Positions 31,755 to 40,138 of a stretch of DNA of 64,000 nt are shown here, piece after piece (positions within the stretch are counted from its first letter, which is position 1; each line of letters starts with the position of its first letter). Below the pieces are notes generated by a model. That model had not been told where the DNA came from. It made no database searches and saw nothing but the letters and a program-made list of their open reading frames with translations. The translations under genes and the position numbers were made by a program. Origin of the DNA: CAYZJD01 sp964483455 (lineage in GTDB: Bacteria; Acidobacteriota; Terriglobia; Bryobacterales; Bryobacteraceae). The stretch lies in assembly GCA_964483455.1 (NCBI GenBank), contig CAZACK010000006.1, positions 24,794 through 88,793 of the forward strand, given 5' to 3'.

Positions 31755-34430
31755 CTACCGCTGGTGCTGCCGCCGCAACTCGCGGGGGTCGTCCATCGGC
31801 GGCGACGGTTCGGCGTCGAGCGGCTCGCGCGCCCGCTCCGGATCGAACAGGCGCGAGTCGACGGTCAGCGCCCTGAACGGCGCGAAGTCCGGCTGGCTCG
31901 TGAACATGTCCGATAGATCGGAGGCGACGGCGTCGAACAGGTTCAGCGGTGGCACTCCCAGGAGGCGGAAAATCGTCTTCAGCAGTCCGGGAAAACTCGA
32001 GTTCACATGCGAAACGAAGTTCTTCTTCGCATATGGGCTGACGGCGAGCAGCAGCGTGCGATGCGAGTCGATGTGGTCGACGCCGCCCTGCGCGTCGTCT
32101 TCGGTGATGAAGACGGCCATCTCCCGCCACCACGGGCTGTGGGTCAGATACTCGACGATCCGCCCGAGCGCGTAGTCGTTGTCGGCCATGAAGGAGGCTT
32201 CGTACGGATAGCCGTCGCCCGGGCGGGGACTGGCCAGGTGGTCGTTGGGAAGGTGGATGAACACGAACCGTGGGAACGGCTCGCCGCCCTTCGCGTATTT
32301 GCGCTCGACTTCGGCAATGAATTGCGTGGCGCGGTACTGATCCGGAATGTTCGTGTTGTACTGTGGGTAGTCGCGCGAGGTGTTGCGGTAGAGCGGGTCC
32401 GGCATGGGCACGTTGGTGAGGAAGCGCGCTCCGGTCGGCTTCAGGCCTTCGCGTTCGTCCACGCCGGCGAGTTCGAATCCCTCGCCGTAGTTGCGGAAGC
32501 TGACGCCGTGGCGCTCGAGGTGGTGCCAGATCGCGCCGGCTTCGAGCTGTTCCTCCGGGTGCAACGACGAGTTCCCCATGGCGAAGTGGAGGCGGCCCGG
32601 CGCGCTGGTCGGCAGCCGGAAATCCTTCTGCCCGCCATAGGCGGCCATCAGCGAGCTTTCGGTCCAGGCGTTGGGATAGGAGCCGGCCAGCCAGTGGTGC
32701 CCGTCCACGCTCACCTCGGAGTCCGCGTAGAAGTTGTCGCTGAAGGCCCAGCGCATAGCCATCTCGCGATGATTGGGGGCCACGTTGATGTCGCGGAGGC
32801 TGAGGCGCTGCTGCAACCCCCGCGGATCGGACAACGCCCAGCCGTACTGTCCGAAGCGCGCCAGCGCCGGCAATCCCGCCACCGGCCCGTTCGACGCGTT
32901 CCGGATGTCGCCGAACACTTCGTCGAACGTTCGGTTCTCCTTCACGATGAGGACCACGTGGCGGATTTGCGGCGGAAGCGGCGGCTGTGCCTCTTTCCGC
33001 GGGACAAAGCCGTTGGCGACCATCACGCGAGCGGTGAGTTTGCCGAGGTCGTCGGGGCCCGGCAGCGGGAAGACAGTGATGGTACCGCGCCGGAGATCCC
33101 CATGGAAGCTTGCCGGCAGCGGCCCCCGCCGGGTGGCGTTCGGCCCCGTTCCGTTGCCTTTGGCGTTGGCGACGAAGACGTCGTCACCGAAGACGCCGAC
33201 CCGTGTCGGGAACCACCCGGCGGGCAGGTGACCGAGCACCCGCATGGCTCGCACGTCGATCACGCCGATGGCGTTGATGCCCGCCTCGGCCGCCAGCAGC
33301 CAGCCGGACGCCTCGTGCCACGCCATCCCGAGAGGCAGGACGCCGCGGAGGTGCTCGAGGCCGGGAATGCGCAGCGGGATGTGGCCGAGCAGGCGGTGGT
33401 CGCCCGCATCGATCACCGTGATCGTGTCGTTGTGCCCGTTGGAGACGAAGATCCGGCCGGCGGCGGCCAGAACGCCGGAAGGGCTGCTCCCGCCGAGGCT
33501 TCCTTCGCCGAACGGCAGCCCGGTTCGGACGAACGCCTCGACTCGCGGCGCGAGCGGATCCTCGACGTTGACCACCGCCAGCGAATTTGACTCGGGCGCG
33601 TTCGGGTCGCCGAGACCGGGAACCTCCACCGTGCCGGTGGCCGTCTGCCGCCGGACGCCTGTCGCCGCTTCCGGGGAGGGAAAGCCGAACGCGGGGAACG
33701 GCAGGCCCGTCTCCCTCGGCCGTTTCGGATCGGCGCCTGGGATCGGCTTGTATTCGAACATGCCGAGGTTCGTGACGTAGACCCTGCGCCCGTCCGGCGA
33801 AAGCGCGGCGGCAAACGGCAGGCGTCCGACGCGAACCGAAGAAATGACTCTCCGCTTGCGCGCATTCACAACGGCCAGGCGGAAATTGGCCTGGTCCACG
33901 ACGTACAGCAGGCGCCGCTTTTCGTCGAACGCCAGATCGCCTGTGAAGCTGTCGGCGTAGCCGCCCTGGTCGAGATCGATCGTGCGCCGGCCGCGGCCGT
34001 TCGCGGGATTCAATATCCGCACTCGGCCCGAGTTGCCTTCCGAGGCATACAGCGTTTTCTCGCCGTCGAAGGCCAGCCCCATGGAAACGCTGCGCCAGGT
34101 GTCTTCCTCATTCGATTCGGTCTCGTCGGTCTCAGCCAGGTGGCGCCGGATACGCCACTGGTCCTTGCCCCGCAGCAGCACGGTGACGGAAAAGCGGTCC
34201 GGACCGCCGTCGGCGGACGCCACCATCTTGCCGCCGGGACTGATGGCGAGTCCAAACGGGCCGGGTCCTGTGTGATACTGCTTTCCTAGCGGCGCGATCA
34301 GCCGCCCGCCCGGCAGAATGCTGTCGGCGCCGGGACGGGCGATAGCGGGGCGAGCGCCCGCCGGCGCGCGGTACTGCGCCGTCAGGGTCGCCGTCAGGGA
34401 AAGCAGAATTGCCACGGGGCGGGCCGCCAT
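31755..34430 (-). CDS. Exported YncE-like propeller fused to a phosphoesterase domain
   Basis: An 891-residue protein with a signal peptide (MAARPVAILLSLTATLTAQ). Residues about 50-440 form a YncE/lactonase-like propeller (LAISPGGKMVASADGG, VDQANFRLAVVNARKRRVIS, VSNGHNDTITVIDAGDHRLL). Residues about 465-850 match the PF04185 phosphoesterase group, starting with the metal-site block HVVLIVKENRTFDEVFGD and including FIHLPNDH and ITEDDAQGG. That family includes phospholipase C and acid phosphatases. The same two-domain layout is known in Acidobacteria; the substrate is not established. The last 40 residues are charged and Pro-rich. No co-directional neighbour is close, so it is probably monocistronic. 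Confidence 0.88.
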   Translation of the reverse strand: MAARPVAILLSLTATLTAQYRAPAGARPAIARPGADSILPGGRLIAPLGKQYHTGPGPFGLAISPGGKMVASADGGPDRFSVTVLLRGKDQWRIRRHLAETDETESNEEDTWRSVSMGLAFDGEKTLYASEGNSGRVRILNPANGRGRRTIDLDQGGYADSFTGDLAFDEKRRLLYVVDQANFRLAVVNARKRRVISSVRVGRLPFAAALSPDGRRVYVTNLGMFEYKPIPGADPKRPRETGLPFPAFGFPSPEAATGVRRQTATGTVEVPGLGDPNAPESNSLAVVNVEDPLAPRVEAFVRTGLPFGEGSLGGSSPSGVLAAAGRIFVSNGHNDTITVIDAGDHRLLGHIPLRIPGLEHLRGVLPLGMAWHEASGWLLAAEAGINAIGVIDVRAMRVLGHLPAGWFPTRVGVFGDDVFVANAKGNGTGPNATRRGPLPASFHGDLRRGTITVFPLPGPDDLGKLTARVMVANGFVPRKEAQPPLPPQIRHVVLIVKENRTFDEVFGDIRNASNGPVAGLPALARFGQYGWALSDPRGLQQRLSLRDINVAPNHREMAMRWAFSDNFYADSEVSVDGHHWLAGSYPNAWTESSLMAAYGGQKDFRLPTSAPGRLHFAMGNSSLHPEEQLEAGAIWHHLERHGVSFRNYGEGFELAGVDEREGLKPTGARFLTNVPMPDPLYRNTSRDYPQYNTNIPDQYRATQFIAEVERKYAKGGEPFPRFVFIHLPNDHLASPRPGDGYPYEASFMADNDYALGRIVEYLTHSPWWREMAVFITEDDAQGGVDHIDSHRTLLLAVSPYAKKNFVSHVNSSFPGLLKTIFRLLGVPPLNLFDAVASDLSDMFTSQPDFAPFRALTVDSRLFDPERAREPLDAEPSPPMDDPRELRRQHQR

Positions 34431-34484
34431 GGAAGCAAATTGTTTTATAACTTGATAGGAAGCGCCAAGGCAAACGAGGACCGG

Positions 34485-35267
34485 ATGGATCGAAGATCGT
34501 TCATGGGGTTGCTGGGAGGAGTGGGAATGTGGCCGGCGGCCGAACTGGCCGCGGCAGCCGGGGACCGGAAGAGCCGGCTATACCTGCTCGAGACGTTCCA
34601 ACTCAAGCAAGGGACGCAACTCCAGCGCCTCCATGACTATCTCAGCCAGCATGCCCTTCCCGCGCTCGGCAAGATCCACTCGGGGCCGAAGCTGGTGCTG
34701 GAGGCCCTGGTGGCGCCGCACATGCCACAGGTGGCGGTGATCCTCGGTTTCCAGTCGGTGGAGGACATGTGGAGCCAGCGCGCCAAGCTGTTCGAAGATC
34801 AGGAACTCCTGAAGGCCTTTGAAGCCTGGCAGGAGGGATCCGAGCCGCCGTTCGAGCAGCAGACGAACGTGCTGCTCGAAGCGACGGACTACTCACCGGA
34901 ACTCGTCACGCCCGACCCTCCTCCCAAGTCGTCGCGCATCTTCGAGCTCCGCGTGTATCACTCGCCGACCTACAAGCAGCTCCAGGCGCTCCACGACCGG
35001 TTTGAAGGGCCGGAGATCAAGATCTTCCATCGGGTGGGAGTGCACCCGGTTTTATACTCGTCGACGATCATCGGGCCGAACATGCCCAACCTGACCTACC
35101 TGATCCCGTTCGACGACCTGGCCGCGCGGGAGAAGGCATGGAACGCATTCGCCGCCGACCCGGAGTGGATCAAGGTGCGCAAGGAGTCGATCGAGAAGCA
35201 CGGCCAGATCTCCAGCGTGATCCAAATCTCCATCTATCGAGCGACGCGGTACTCGCCAGTGCAGTAA
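34485..35267 (+). CDS. NIPSNAP-family protein with Tat signal
   Basis: The start at 34485 has a GAGGA Shine-Dalgarno and opens with a twin-arginine signal (MDRRSFMGLLGGVGMWPAA); the product is 260 residues. Two ferredoxin-like NIPSNAP (dimeric alpha/beta barrel) modules follow, about residues 32-130 (YLLETFQLKQGTQLQRLHDY) and 150-250 (FELRVYHSPTYKQLQALHDR, FHRVGVHPVLY, YLIPFDDLAAREKAW). NIPSNAP proteins are common in Acidobacteria and Planctomycetes, and their chemistry is unknown. It is divergent from the phosphoesterase gene with only 54 bp between starts. Confidence 0.85.
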   Translation: MDRRSFMGLLGGVGMWPAAELAAAAGDRKSRLYLLETFQLKQGTQLQRLHDYLSQHALPALGKIHSGPKLVLEALVAPHMPQVAVILGFQSVEDMWSQRAKLFEDQELLKAFEAWQEGSEPPFEQQTNVLLEATDYSPELVTPDPPPKSSRIFELRVYHSPTYKQLQALHDRFEGPEIKIFHRVGVHPVLYSSTIIGPNMPNLTYLIPFDDLAAREKAWNAFAADPEWIKVRKESIEKHGQISSVIQISIYRATRYSPVQ

Positions 35268-35359
35268 ATCGGTGACAGGCTGCGCAATCCCCAATTTCGC
35301 GGCCCGCAGCGCCACGGCTTCCCCAGCGGAATTGAAGAGTGCGGAGCCTTTCACCGATC
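35268..35359. repeat. Intergenic hairpin repeat, family C, imperfect copy
   Basis: ATCGGTGACAGGCTGCGCA (from 35268) and, inverted at the other end (to 35359), ATCGGTGAAAGGCTCCGCA form long imperfect arms around about 40 bp. The unit fills the whole gap between two converging genes. Its arms match the hairpin at 53688-53754. Confidence 0.65.
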
Positions 35360-36675
35360 TAGCCCGGCAGGATCTTCGCGATGTCGTTGTAGAGCACGAA
35401 GACCATCAGCGCCAGCAGGAAGGCGAAGCCGAGCTTGAAGACGGCTTCCTTGACCTTCAGGCTGAGGTCGCGGCGGATGAACATCTCCACCAGCAGCATG
35501 AGAATCACGCCGCCGTCGAGGACCGGGATCGGCAGCAGGTTGATGACGGCGAGGTTCAGGCTGACGGCGGCCATCCAATTGAAGAAGGCGAACGGGCCTT
35601 CCCTGGCCATGGCGCTGGAGACGCGGGCGATTCCGATCGGACCCTCGATCGATTTCGGCGACATGCGCCGCTCGATCACCCCCCGAAGGAACCGATAGAT
35701 CAGGGCCGCGCTATCGACGTTCTGCCTTACGGATTCCTGGAACGCTTGCGGCAGGGGAAGGCTGATGTACACCCGGCGAGGCTCCGGCGCGACGCCGATC
35801 ATCCAGCGCTGCGGACCGTCGATGGAGGAGAACACCGGCTGCACGGTGACCTTCGCGCGGCGCCCTTGCCGGAGGTACTCGACCTCGATCGGCTTGCCGC
35901 CGCTGGCGCGGATCACCTGGTGCAGCGTGTAGCTGGAGCGGATCGGGTAGTCGTTGATGCTCAGGATCTGATCGCCGATCCTGAGGCCGGACTTGGCCGC
36001 CGGCAGGCCGGGTGAAAGATCTCCGACGAGAATGTCGGTTTGCTCCGCCCATCCGGCGAATCCCAGGCCCGTGCGCTCGTTCATCGTGGGCGTGACGGAA
36101 GCCTGGATACGCTGTCCCGCGCGGTCCACGATGACCGTCACAGCCCGGCCGGCGCTCTCCAGTTCTCTCAGGACGATTTGCTCCCAGCTTGGATTGGCGG
36201 TGTCGCCGATTTGAACGATGCGGTCTCCTTCGCGCAGTCCCGCTTTGGCGGCCGGGGTATCCGGCATCACGTGGCCGATCCGGCCGGCGAACCGCTGGTC
36301 GACCGGCCTCGGAAACTTGTACGTGTAGAGGCCGGTCAGCAAGGCGACCGCGAGCACCACGTTCATGAACGGGCCGGCGAAGGCGATGATCAGCCGCTGC
36401 CAGCGCGGCTTGGCGAGAAAGCCTCTCGGGTCGGTCACGCCCTCGTCGCCGGGCTGCTCGCCGGCCATCTTGACGTACCCGCCGAACAGAATCGCCGAGA
36501 AGCGGTAGTCGGTTTCGCCCCGCCGGAAGCCGAACAGACGCGGTCCGAATCCGAAGCTGAACGCCTCCACGCGGACGTCGAAATAGCGCGCCGCCCAGAA
36601 GTGGCCGAGCTCGTGAACGAGGATCATCACCCCGATCAGCACCAGCAGCCAGAAGATGCTTTCCAGAATTCCCAT
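35359..36675 (-). CDS. rseP: Site-2 intramembrane zinc protease RseP
   Basis: A 438-residue polytopic protease. The HExxH zinc motif is at residues 21-25 (VHELGHFWAAR) in the first TM helix, and the third ligand region LLPIPVLDGG is near residue 380. Two PDZ domains occupy about 110-185 and 195-275 (DTPAAKAGLREGDRIVQIG, GLPAAKSGLRIGDQILSIND). RseP cleaves anti-sigma factors and remnant signal peptides in the inner membrane. It follows dxr by 7 bp, the usual dxr-rseP order. The membrane-anchored anti-sigma factor at 1628-2530 is a conceivable substrate, though it is far away in this window. Confidence 0.95.
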   Translation of the reverse strand: MGILESIFWLLVLIGVMILVHELGHFWAARYFDVRVEAFSFGFGPRLFGFRRGETDYRFSAILFGGYVKMAGEQPGDEGVTDPRGFLAKPRWQRLIIAFAGPFMNVVLAVALLTGLYTYKFPRPVDQRFAGRIGHVMPDTPAAKAGLREGDRIVQIGDTANPSWEQIVLRELESAGRAVTVIVDRAGQRIQASVTPTMNERTGLGFAGWAEQTDILVGDLSPGLPAAKSGLRIGDQILSINDYPIRSSYTLHQVIRASGGKPIEVEYLRQGRRAKVTVQPVFSSIDGPQRWMIGVAPEPRRVYISLPLPQAFQESVRQNVDSAALIYRFLRGVIERRMSPKSIEGPIGIARVSSAMAREGPFAFFNWMAAVSLNLAVINLLPIPVLDGGVILMLLVEMFIRRDLSLKVKEAVFKLGFAFLLALMVFVLYNDIAKILPG

Positions 36676-36682
36676 GTTCCCT

Positions 36683-37888
36683 TCAAGCTCTCGCCGCCGG
36701 GCGCCGCTCCGGACGAGCGGACCACTTCCCGATCAAACCTCGAGCGACGAGACGTGACTCCTTATCGATATCCAGCACCTCGGCTATGGATTTCGCACGC
36801 CGGCCTTCCACGCTGGACAGCGTCTCCTCCACGATAGCAGCGATTGACGAAAAGGGGATGTTTCCCTCGAGAAAGGCCTCGACAGCCACCTCGTCGGCGG
36901 CGTTCAGCGTGCACGTGGCCGACCCGCCCGCCTCCTGCGCCCGGTAGGCGAGCCGCAGGAGAGGAAACTTATCGAAGTCCGGAGGCAGGAATTGCCAGCT
37001 TCTCGCCGTGTCCCAGTCGAGGCGTGGGACCGGCGCGGCCTTCCGTTCCGGGTAGGTGAGCGCGTATTGGATCGGCATCCGCATGTCGGCGGCGGAGATT
37101 TGTGCGATGACGCTGCCGTCCAGAAACTCGACCATGGCGTGGACCGTGGACTGAGGATGGATGACCACTTCCACCTCGGACGGGGAGAAACCGAACAGCC
37201 AGCAGGCTTCGATCACCTCGAAACCCTTATTCATCAAAGTAGCAGAATCGAGAGTGATGCGCGGCCCCATCTTCCAGGTGGGGTGATTCAGCGCCTGTTC
37301 CGGCGACACGGATGCCAGTTCTTCCTTCGGGGTGTCGCGGAACGGGCCTCCCGATGCCGTAAGGATCAGGCGTGTCACCTCGCCTCGCCGCCCCGCGCGC
37401 AGGCACTGATGGGCGCCGTTGTGTTCGCTGTCGACCGGAATCAGCTCAGCGCCAGCCTCTTGCGCCGCCGGAATCACCAGTCCGCCTCCCGCCACCAGCA
37501 CCTCCTTGTTCGCCAGGCCCACCGTTTTCGCTTTACGCACCGCCTCGTAGGTCGCCTCCAGGCCTGCGACTCCGACGATGGACGACATCACGAAATCGAC
37601 TTCAGGCGCGGTGGAGGCTGCCACCATCGCACCTTTGCCGGCGCACAGCTCCGGCCATTCGCTTCTGTCGAGTGAATCCGCCAGCCTGTTCCTTAGATTC
37701 CCGAGAACCTGTTCCGTTGCCACCACCGCCACCGACGGGCGAAACTTAACAATCTGCGGGATGAGCGCATCGAGGTTCCGGCCTGCCACCAGCGCGAACA
37801 CGCGGTATTGCTCGGGCGCCCGAGCGACGACATCCAGGGTGCTTGTCCCAATCGAACCCGTGGAGCCCAGAATGGTGAGGTTCTTCAT
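36683..37888 (-). CDS. dxr: 1-deoxy-D-xylulose 5-phosphate reductoisomerase
   Basis: A 401-residue enzyme of the MEP isoprenoid pathway, converting DXP to 2-C-methyl-D-erythritol 4-phosphate with NADPH. The N-terminal nucleotide-binding GSTGSIGTSTLDV, the ANKEVLVAGG block, the metal and substrate residues in IPVDSEHNGAHQCL (Asp/Glu region) and LTASGGPFRD are all present. So are MGPRITLDSATLMNKG and VVIHPQSTVHAMVEF. The length is normal. It heads an operon with rseP and has an extended -10 element 33 nt upstream of its ATG. Confidence 0.97.
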   Translation of the reverse strand: MKNLTILGSTGSIGTSTLDVVARAPEQYRVFALVAGRNLDALIPQIVKFRPSVAVVATEQVLGNLRNRLADSLDRSEWPELCAGKGAMVAASTAPEVDFVMSSIVGVAGLEATYEAVRKAKTVGLANKEVLVAGGGLVIPAAQEAGAELIPVDSEHNGAHQCLRAGRRGEVTRLILTASGGPFRDTPKEELASVSPEQALNHPTWKMGPRITLDSATLMNKGFEVIEACWLFGFSPSEVEVVIHPQSTVHAMVEFLDGSVIAQISAADMRMPIQYALTYPERKAAPVPRLDWDTARSWQFLPPDFDKFPLLRLAYRAQEAGGSATCTLNAADEVAVEAFLEGNIPFSSIAAIVEETLSSVEGRRAKSIAEVLDIDKESRLVARGLIGKWSARPERRPAARA

Positions 37889-37920
37889 GGATCGGGGGAG
37901 CAGAGACGTGCCCTTAGAGA

Positions 37921-37929
37921 ATCATAGCA
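37921..37929 (-). promoter_or_regulatory. Extended -10 promoter of dxr-rseP
   Basis: On the minus strand TGCTATGAT matches TGnTATAAT with one change. The expected start is near 37914, giving a leader of about 26 nt. No good -35 is visible. The remainder of the 197-bp gap to 38085 shows nothing else recognisable. Confidence 0.6.
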
Positions 37930-38085
37930 GGACTCTGGGGTGGGGGCGCCGGGGAGGATTGCTTCAGGGGTCTTTAAGTTAGAGGTTAGTCTCGCTTTGG
38001 TGGGAGTTGCCTCCCCGGCTTAATTCCAATTGTAGAATATGGCATTGCGGAAAGCAACAGAAATCTGCGGATTTTTGTATTTTCG

Positions 38086-38979
38086 CTACGGCTTCTTCAC
38101 TTCGACCCCGGCCCATCCCTCTAAAACATTGATTGTAGAGCAGATATCGTCCTCGGCATGTCCCGTCGCCATGGCTGCACGGAAGATCTGCTGGGTGATT
38201 CCCGTCAGGGGTAATGGAACTCCCAGTTCGCGGCCCGACTCCATCACCAGGCCGATGTCCTTGTGCATCCACTTCACGGAGAAGTTCGTCGAGAAGTTCC
38301 TGGAGAAGATGTACGGCGCCTTGAAATCGACTAGCCCGCACTTGGCGGCGCTGTTGGTGAGAATCTCCAGCATCAATTGCGGATCGATGCCGCCCTTGGT
38401 GCTGAGCACGATGGACTCGTTGAAGGCGATCATGATGTTCGACAGCAGCAGATTCTGGGAGAGCTTGGCCTGCAACCCCATGCCGGGCCCCCCGCAGTAG
38501 TACAAGCGCTTGCCCATCGGTTCGAAGTAGGGGCGCACGCGCTCGAAAACTTCCGGGGCGCCTCCGATCATGAAGGTCAACGTGCCCGCTTCGGCGCCGG
38601 GCCGCGAGCCGGTGCATGGCGCATCCAGCAGGTGGAGGCCCCTCCGTGCGATGGCCTCGCCGATCTGGCGGCTCCGGCTGGGAGAGACGGTGGCGGCGTC
38701 GACAATCACGCTGCCGGCCCTGGCCCCTTCGGCCAATCCGCCCGCGCCGAGGATCACTTGCTCGGACATGCCGGTGTCACCCACGATCAGGAACGAGCAC
38801 TCGGCGAATTCGCCGACTTGCTTCGGCGTGTCGCAGTAGACGCCCTTTTCCGCCTCGGCCAGCTCTTTCGCCTTGGCCGCCGTGTGGGACCACAACGCCA
38901 CTTCATGCCCGGCGCGGAGCAGGTTGCGCGCCATGGGGTAGCCCATGATCCCAAGCCCAAGAAAGCCGAGTTTTGCCAT
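38086..38979 (-). CDS. NAD(P)-dependent beta-hydroxyacid dehydrogenase (3-hydroxyisobutyrate dehydrogenase family)
   Basis: The start at 38979 is supported by GGAGG five bases upstream and by the Rossmann motif beginning at once (MAKLGFLGLGIMGYPMARNL); 297 residues. The substrate motif DAPCTGSRPGAEAGTLTFMI and the catalytic-lysine block GMGLQAKLSQNLLL (G-x3-K-x3-N) are typical. Family members reduce or oxidise 3-hydroxyisobutyrate, glyoxylate, succinic semialdehyde or tartronate semialdehyde. Glyoxylate/succinate-semialdehyde reductase is plausible, but the substrate cannot be fixed from sequence. It seems to be a single-gene unit. Confidence 0.9.
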   Translation of the reverse strand: MAKLGFLGLGIMGYPMARNLLRAGHEVALWSHTAAKAKELAEAEKGVYCDTPKQVGEFAECSFLIVGDTGMSEQVILGAGGLAEGARAGSVIVDAATVSPSRSRQIGEAIARRGLHLLDAPCTGSRPGAEAGTLTFMIGGAPEVFERVRPYFEPMGKRLYYCGGPGMGLQAKLSQNLLLSNIMIAFNESIVLSTKGGIDPQLMLEILTNSAAKCGLVDFKAPYIFSRNFSTNFSVKWMHKDIGLVMESGRELGVPLPLTGITQQIFRAAMATGHAEDDICSTINVLEGWAGVEVKKP

Positions 38980-39222
38980 GCATGCCTCCGCTGGTAGATG
39001 AAAGAACGGCCATTGTACGACGCGGGTGGGAGTGGCGACAATGGGGGGAGGACCACCCATTCGTTGTGCCTAAGGCGCCAAGACCGCAGGTGTGTAGCTC
39101 GGACTGAACAAGAATTGGACGTCCCGAGGAGATTCGACATGGCGTACGTGATCCAATGCGTGTGCGGTCACCAAGAGGGGTCGCCAATAAGCGTCGGTCG
39201 TCAGGACCAGGCAGCCTAGCTT

Positions 39223-39438
39223 ATGCGCTACCTGGCGATAATTGATCGCGGCGAGAAGAGCCGGGGATCTCACGTCCCGGACCTTCCCGGCTGCGTTGCC
39301 GTGGGCGAGACCAGGGACGAGGTGCTGCGCCTCATCCGTGAAGCGGTTGACTTCCATATCGAGGGCCTCAACTCAGGAAGGTTCCCCGCGCCTGCGCCAA
39401 GCTCCGAAGGTGAGTTCGTCGAAGTGAGCGCAGACTGA
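39223..39438 (+). CDS. HicB-like antitoxin-family protein, no HicA partner visible
   Basis: A 71-residue protein with the HicB N-terminal fold: MRYLAIIDRGEKSRGSHVPDLPGCVAVGETRDEVL (shown in part), then IREAVDFHIEGL. HicB antitoxins normally neutralise a small HicA RNase encoded next to them. No HicA-like frame is seen within 200 bp on either side, so it is an orphan. The gap before it (38980-39222) holds no other recognisable gene. No C-terminal DNA-binding extension is present. Confidence 0.75.
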   Translation: MRYLAIIDRGEKSRGSHVPDLPGCVAVGETRDEVLRLIREAVDFHIEGLNSGRFPAPAPSSEGEFVEVSAD

Positions 39439-39525
39439 TGGATCTTCGTGGCGGCAACCGCCTTCGATTGCTCGAGCCCAATTTCGTCACCCGGCTGGAG
39501 GATCGCCGGACGCAGATGGACTGGG

Positions 39526-39534
39526 TGGTATAAT
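39526..39534 (+). promoter_or_regulatory. Extended -10 promoter of the small-gene pair
   Basis: TGGTATAAT is a perfect match to TGnTATAAT, 24 nt before the ATG at 39559. A GAGGA Shine-Dalgarno lies between them. Confidence 0.65.
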
Positions 39535-39558
39535 CCATTTCGGACGAGGACACGCTGT

Positions 39559-39783
39559 ATGGTGACCATCACGTTCCAGGACCGCAAGACCGAAAAGAAG
39601 GCGCTGGCCTTCCTGCTCGGGCGCTTCTCCGGACGGGTCCTCCGTTCCGGCGAACATCTGGTACCCGAGGCGGCCTTGGAAGCCCTCGCCGACCAGAATA
39701 TTCCATTCACAGTCAAGGGCAAGACAACCTATGAGCAGCAAGTGGCGGCGATTCGAGGTGCTGCTCCCCCTTCAGTTCAATGA
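39559..39783 (+). CDS. Small unknown protein, first of an overlapping pair
   Basis: A 74-residue protein beginning MVTITFQDRKTEKKALAFLL. The start is supported by a GAGGA Shine-Dalgarno and a perfect extended -10. It is basic in its first half and acidic/neutral after. Its 3' end overlaps the next frame by 53 bp, an unusually long overlap that suggests translational linkage. I recall similar small pairs in other environmental genomes but cannot name a family. A toxin-antitoxin-like unit is conceivable but unsupported. Confidence 0.55.
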   Translation: MVTITFQDRKTEKKALAFLLGRFSGRVLRSGEHLVPEAALEALADQNIPFTVKGKTTYEQQVAAIRGAAPPSVQ

Positions 39784-40050
39784 CGGTCGGGATGTTCCTG
39801 CCGAGTGGCTCGCGGAAGCTGTCCTTGAGCTCGTCGACCATTTCGGCGCCGCCAGTTACGAGACACAGAAGCTCGAAGGCCACTGGCGTCACGGTGGTGT
39901 CCTGTACCGTAACAATCTTGTGAGATGATCGCAGACGTCCCGGACACCGCCGAGAGCCGTCGTTGGATGAAGGATTTCAAAGGGCGCTGGAAGGCCCGCC
40001 TGGAACACCTTGAACTGTGGATGATAAGCCATCGCATCGAGGTGGAGTAG
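39731..40050 (+). pseudogene. Small unknown protein, apparently split by a frameshift
   Basis: The first part (39731-39928, 65 residues, MSSKWRRFEVLLPLQFNDGR onward) ends in TGA at 39926-39928. A second frame starts at ATG 39925 (overlap ATGA) and runs 41 residues to TAG at 40050 (IADVPDTAESRRWMKDFKG onward). The two read as one continuous protein, VLYRNNLVR then MIADVPDT, if one base is added near 39925. Either one base was lost, or the gene is truly two translationally coupled pieces. The function is unknown. Confidence 0.55.
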
Positions 40051-40138
40051 CGCCCAAGCCGACAACGAGCAGCCAATTCCAAGGCGGGTTTGTTAGGAAA
40101 CGGATCAATCGACCGCGACCATTCGAATCGTCCCTCCC

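Noticed and set aside
39139..39219. 26-codon frame with a good GAGGAG ribosome-binding site just before hicB, considered as a HicA toxin
   Set aside because: Far too short for HicA and lacks the conserved His and dsRBD-like pattern.
39070..39357. Minus-strand frame overlapping the HicB-like gene
   Set aside because: Its C-terminal part looks somewhat protein-like, but it has no recognised family and the HicB-like frame opposite is better supported.
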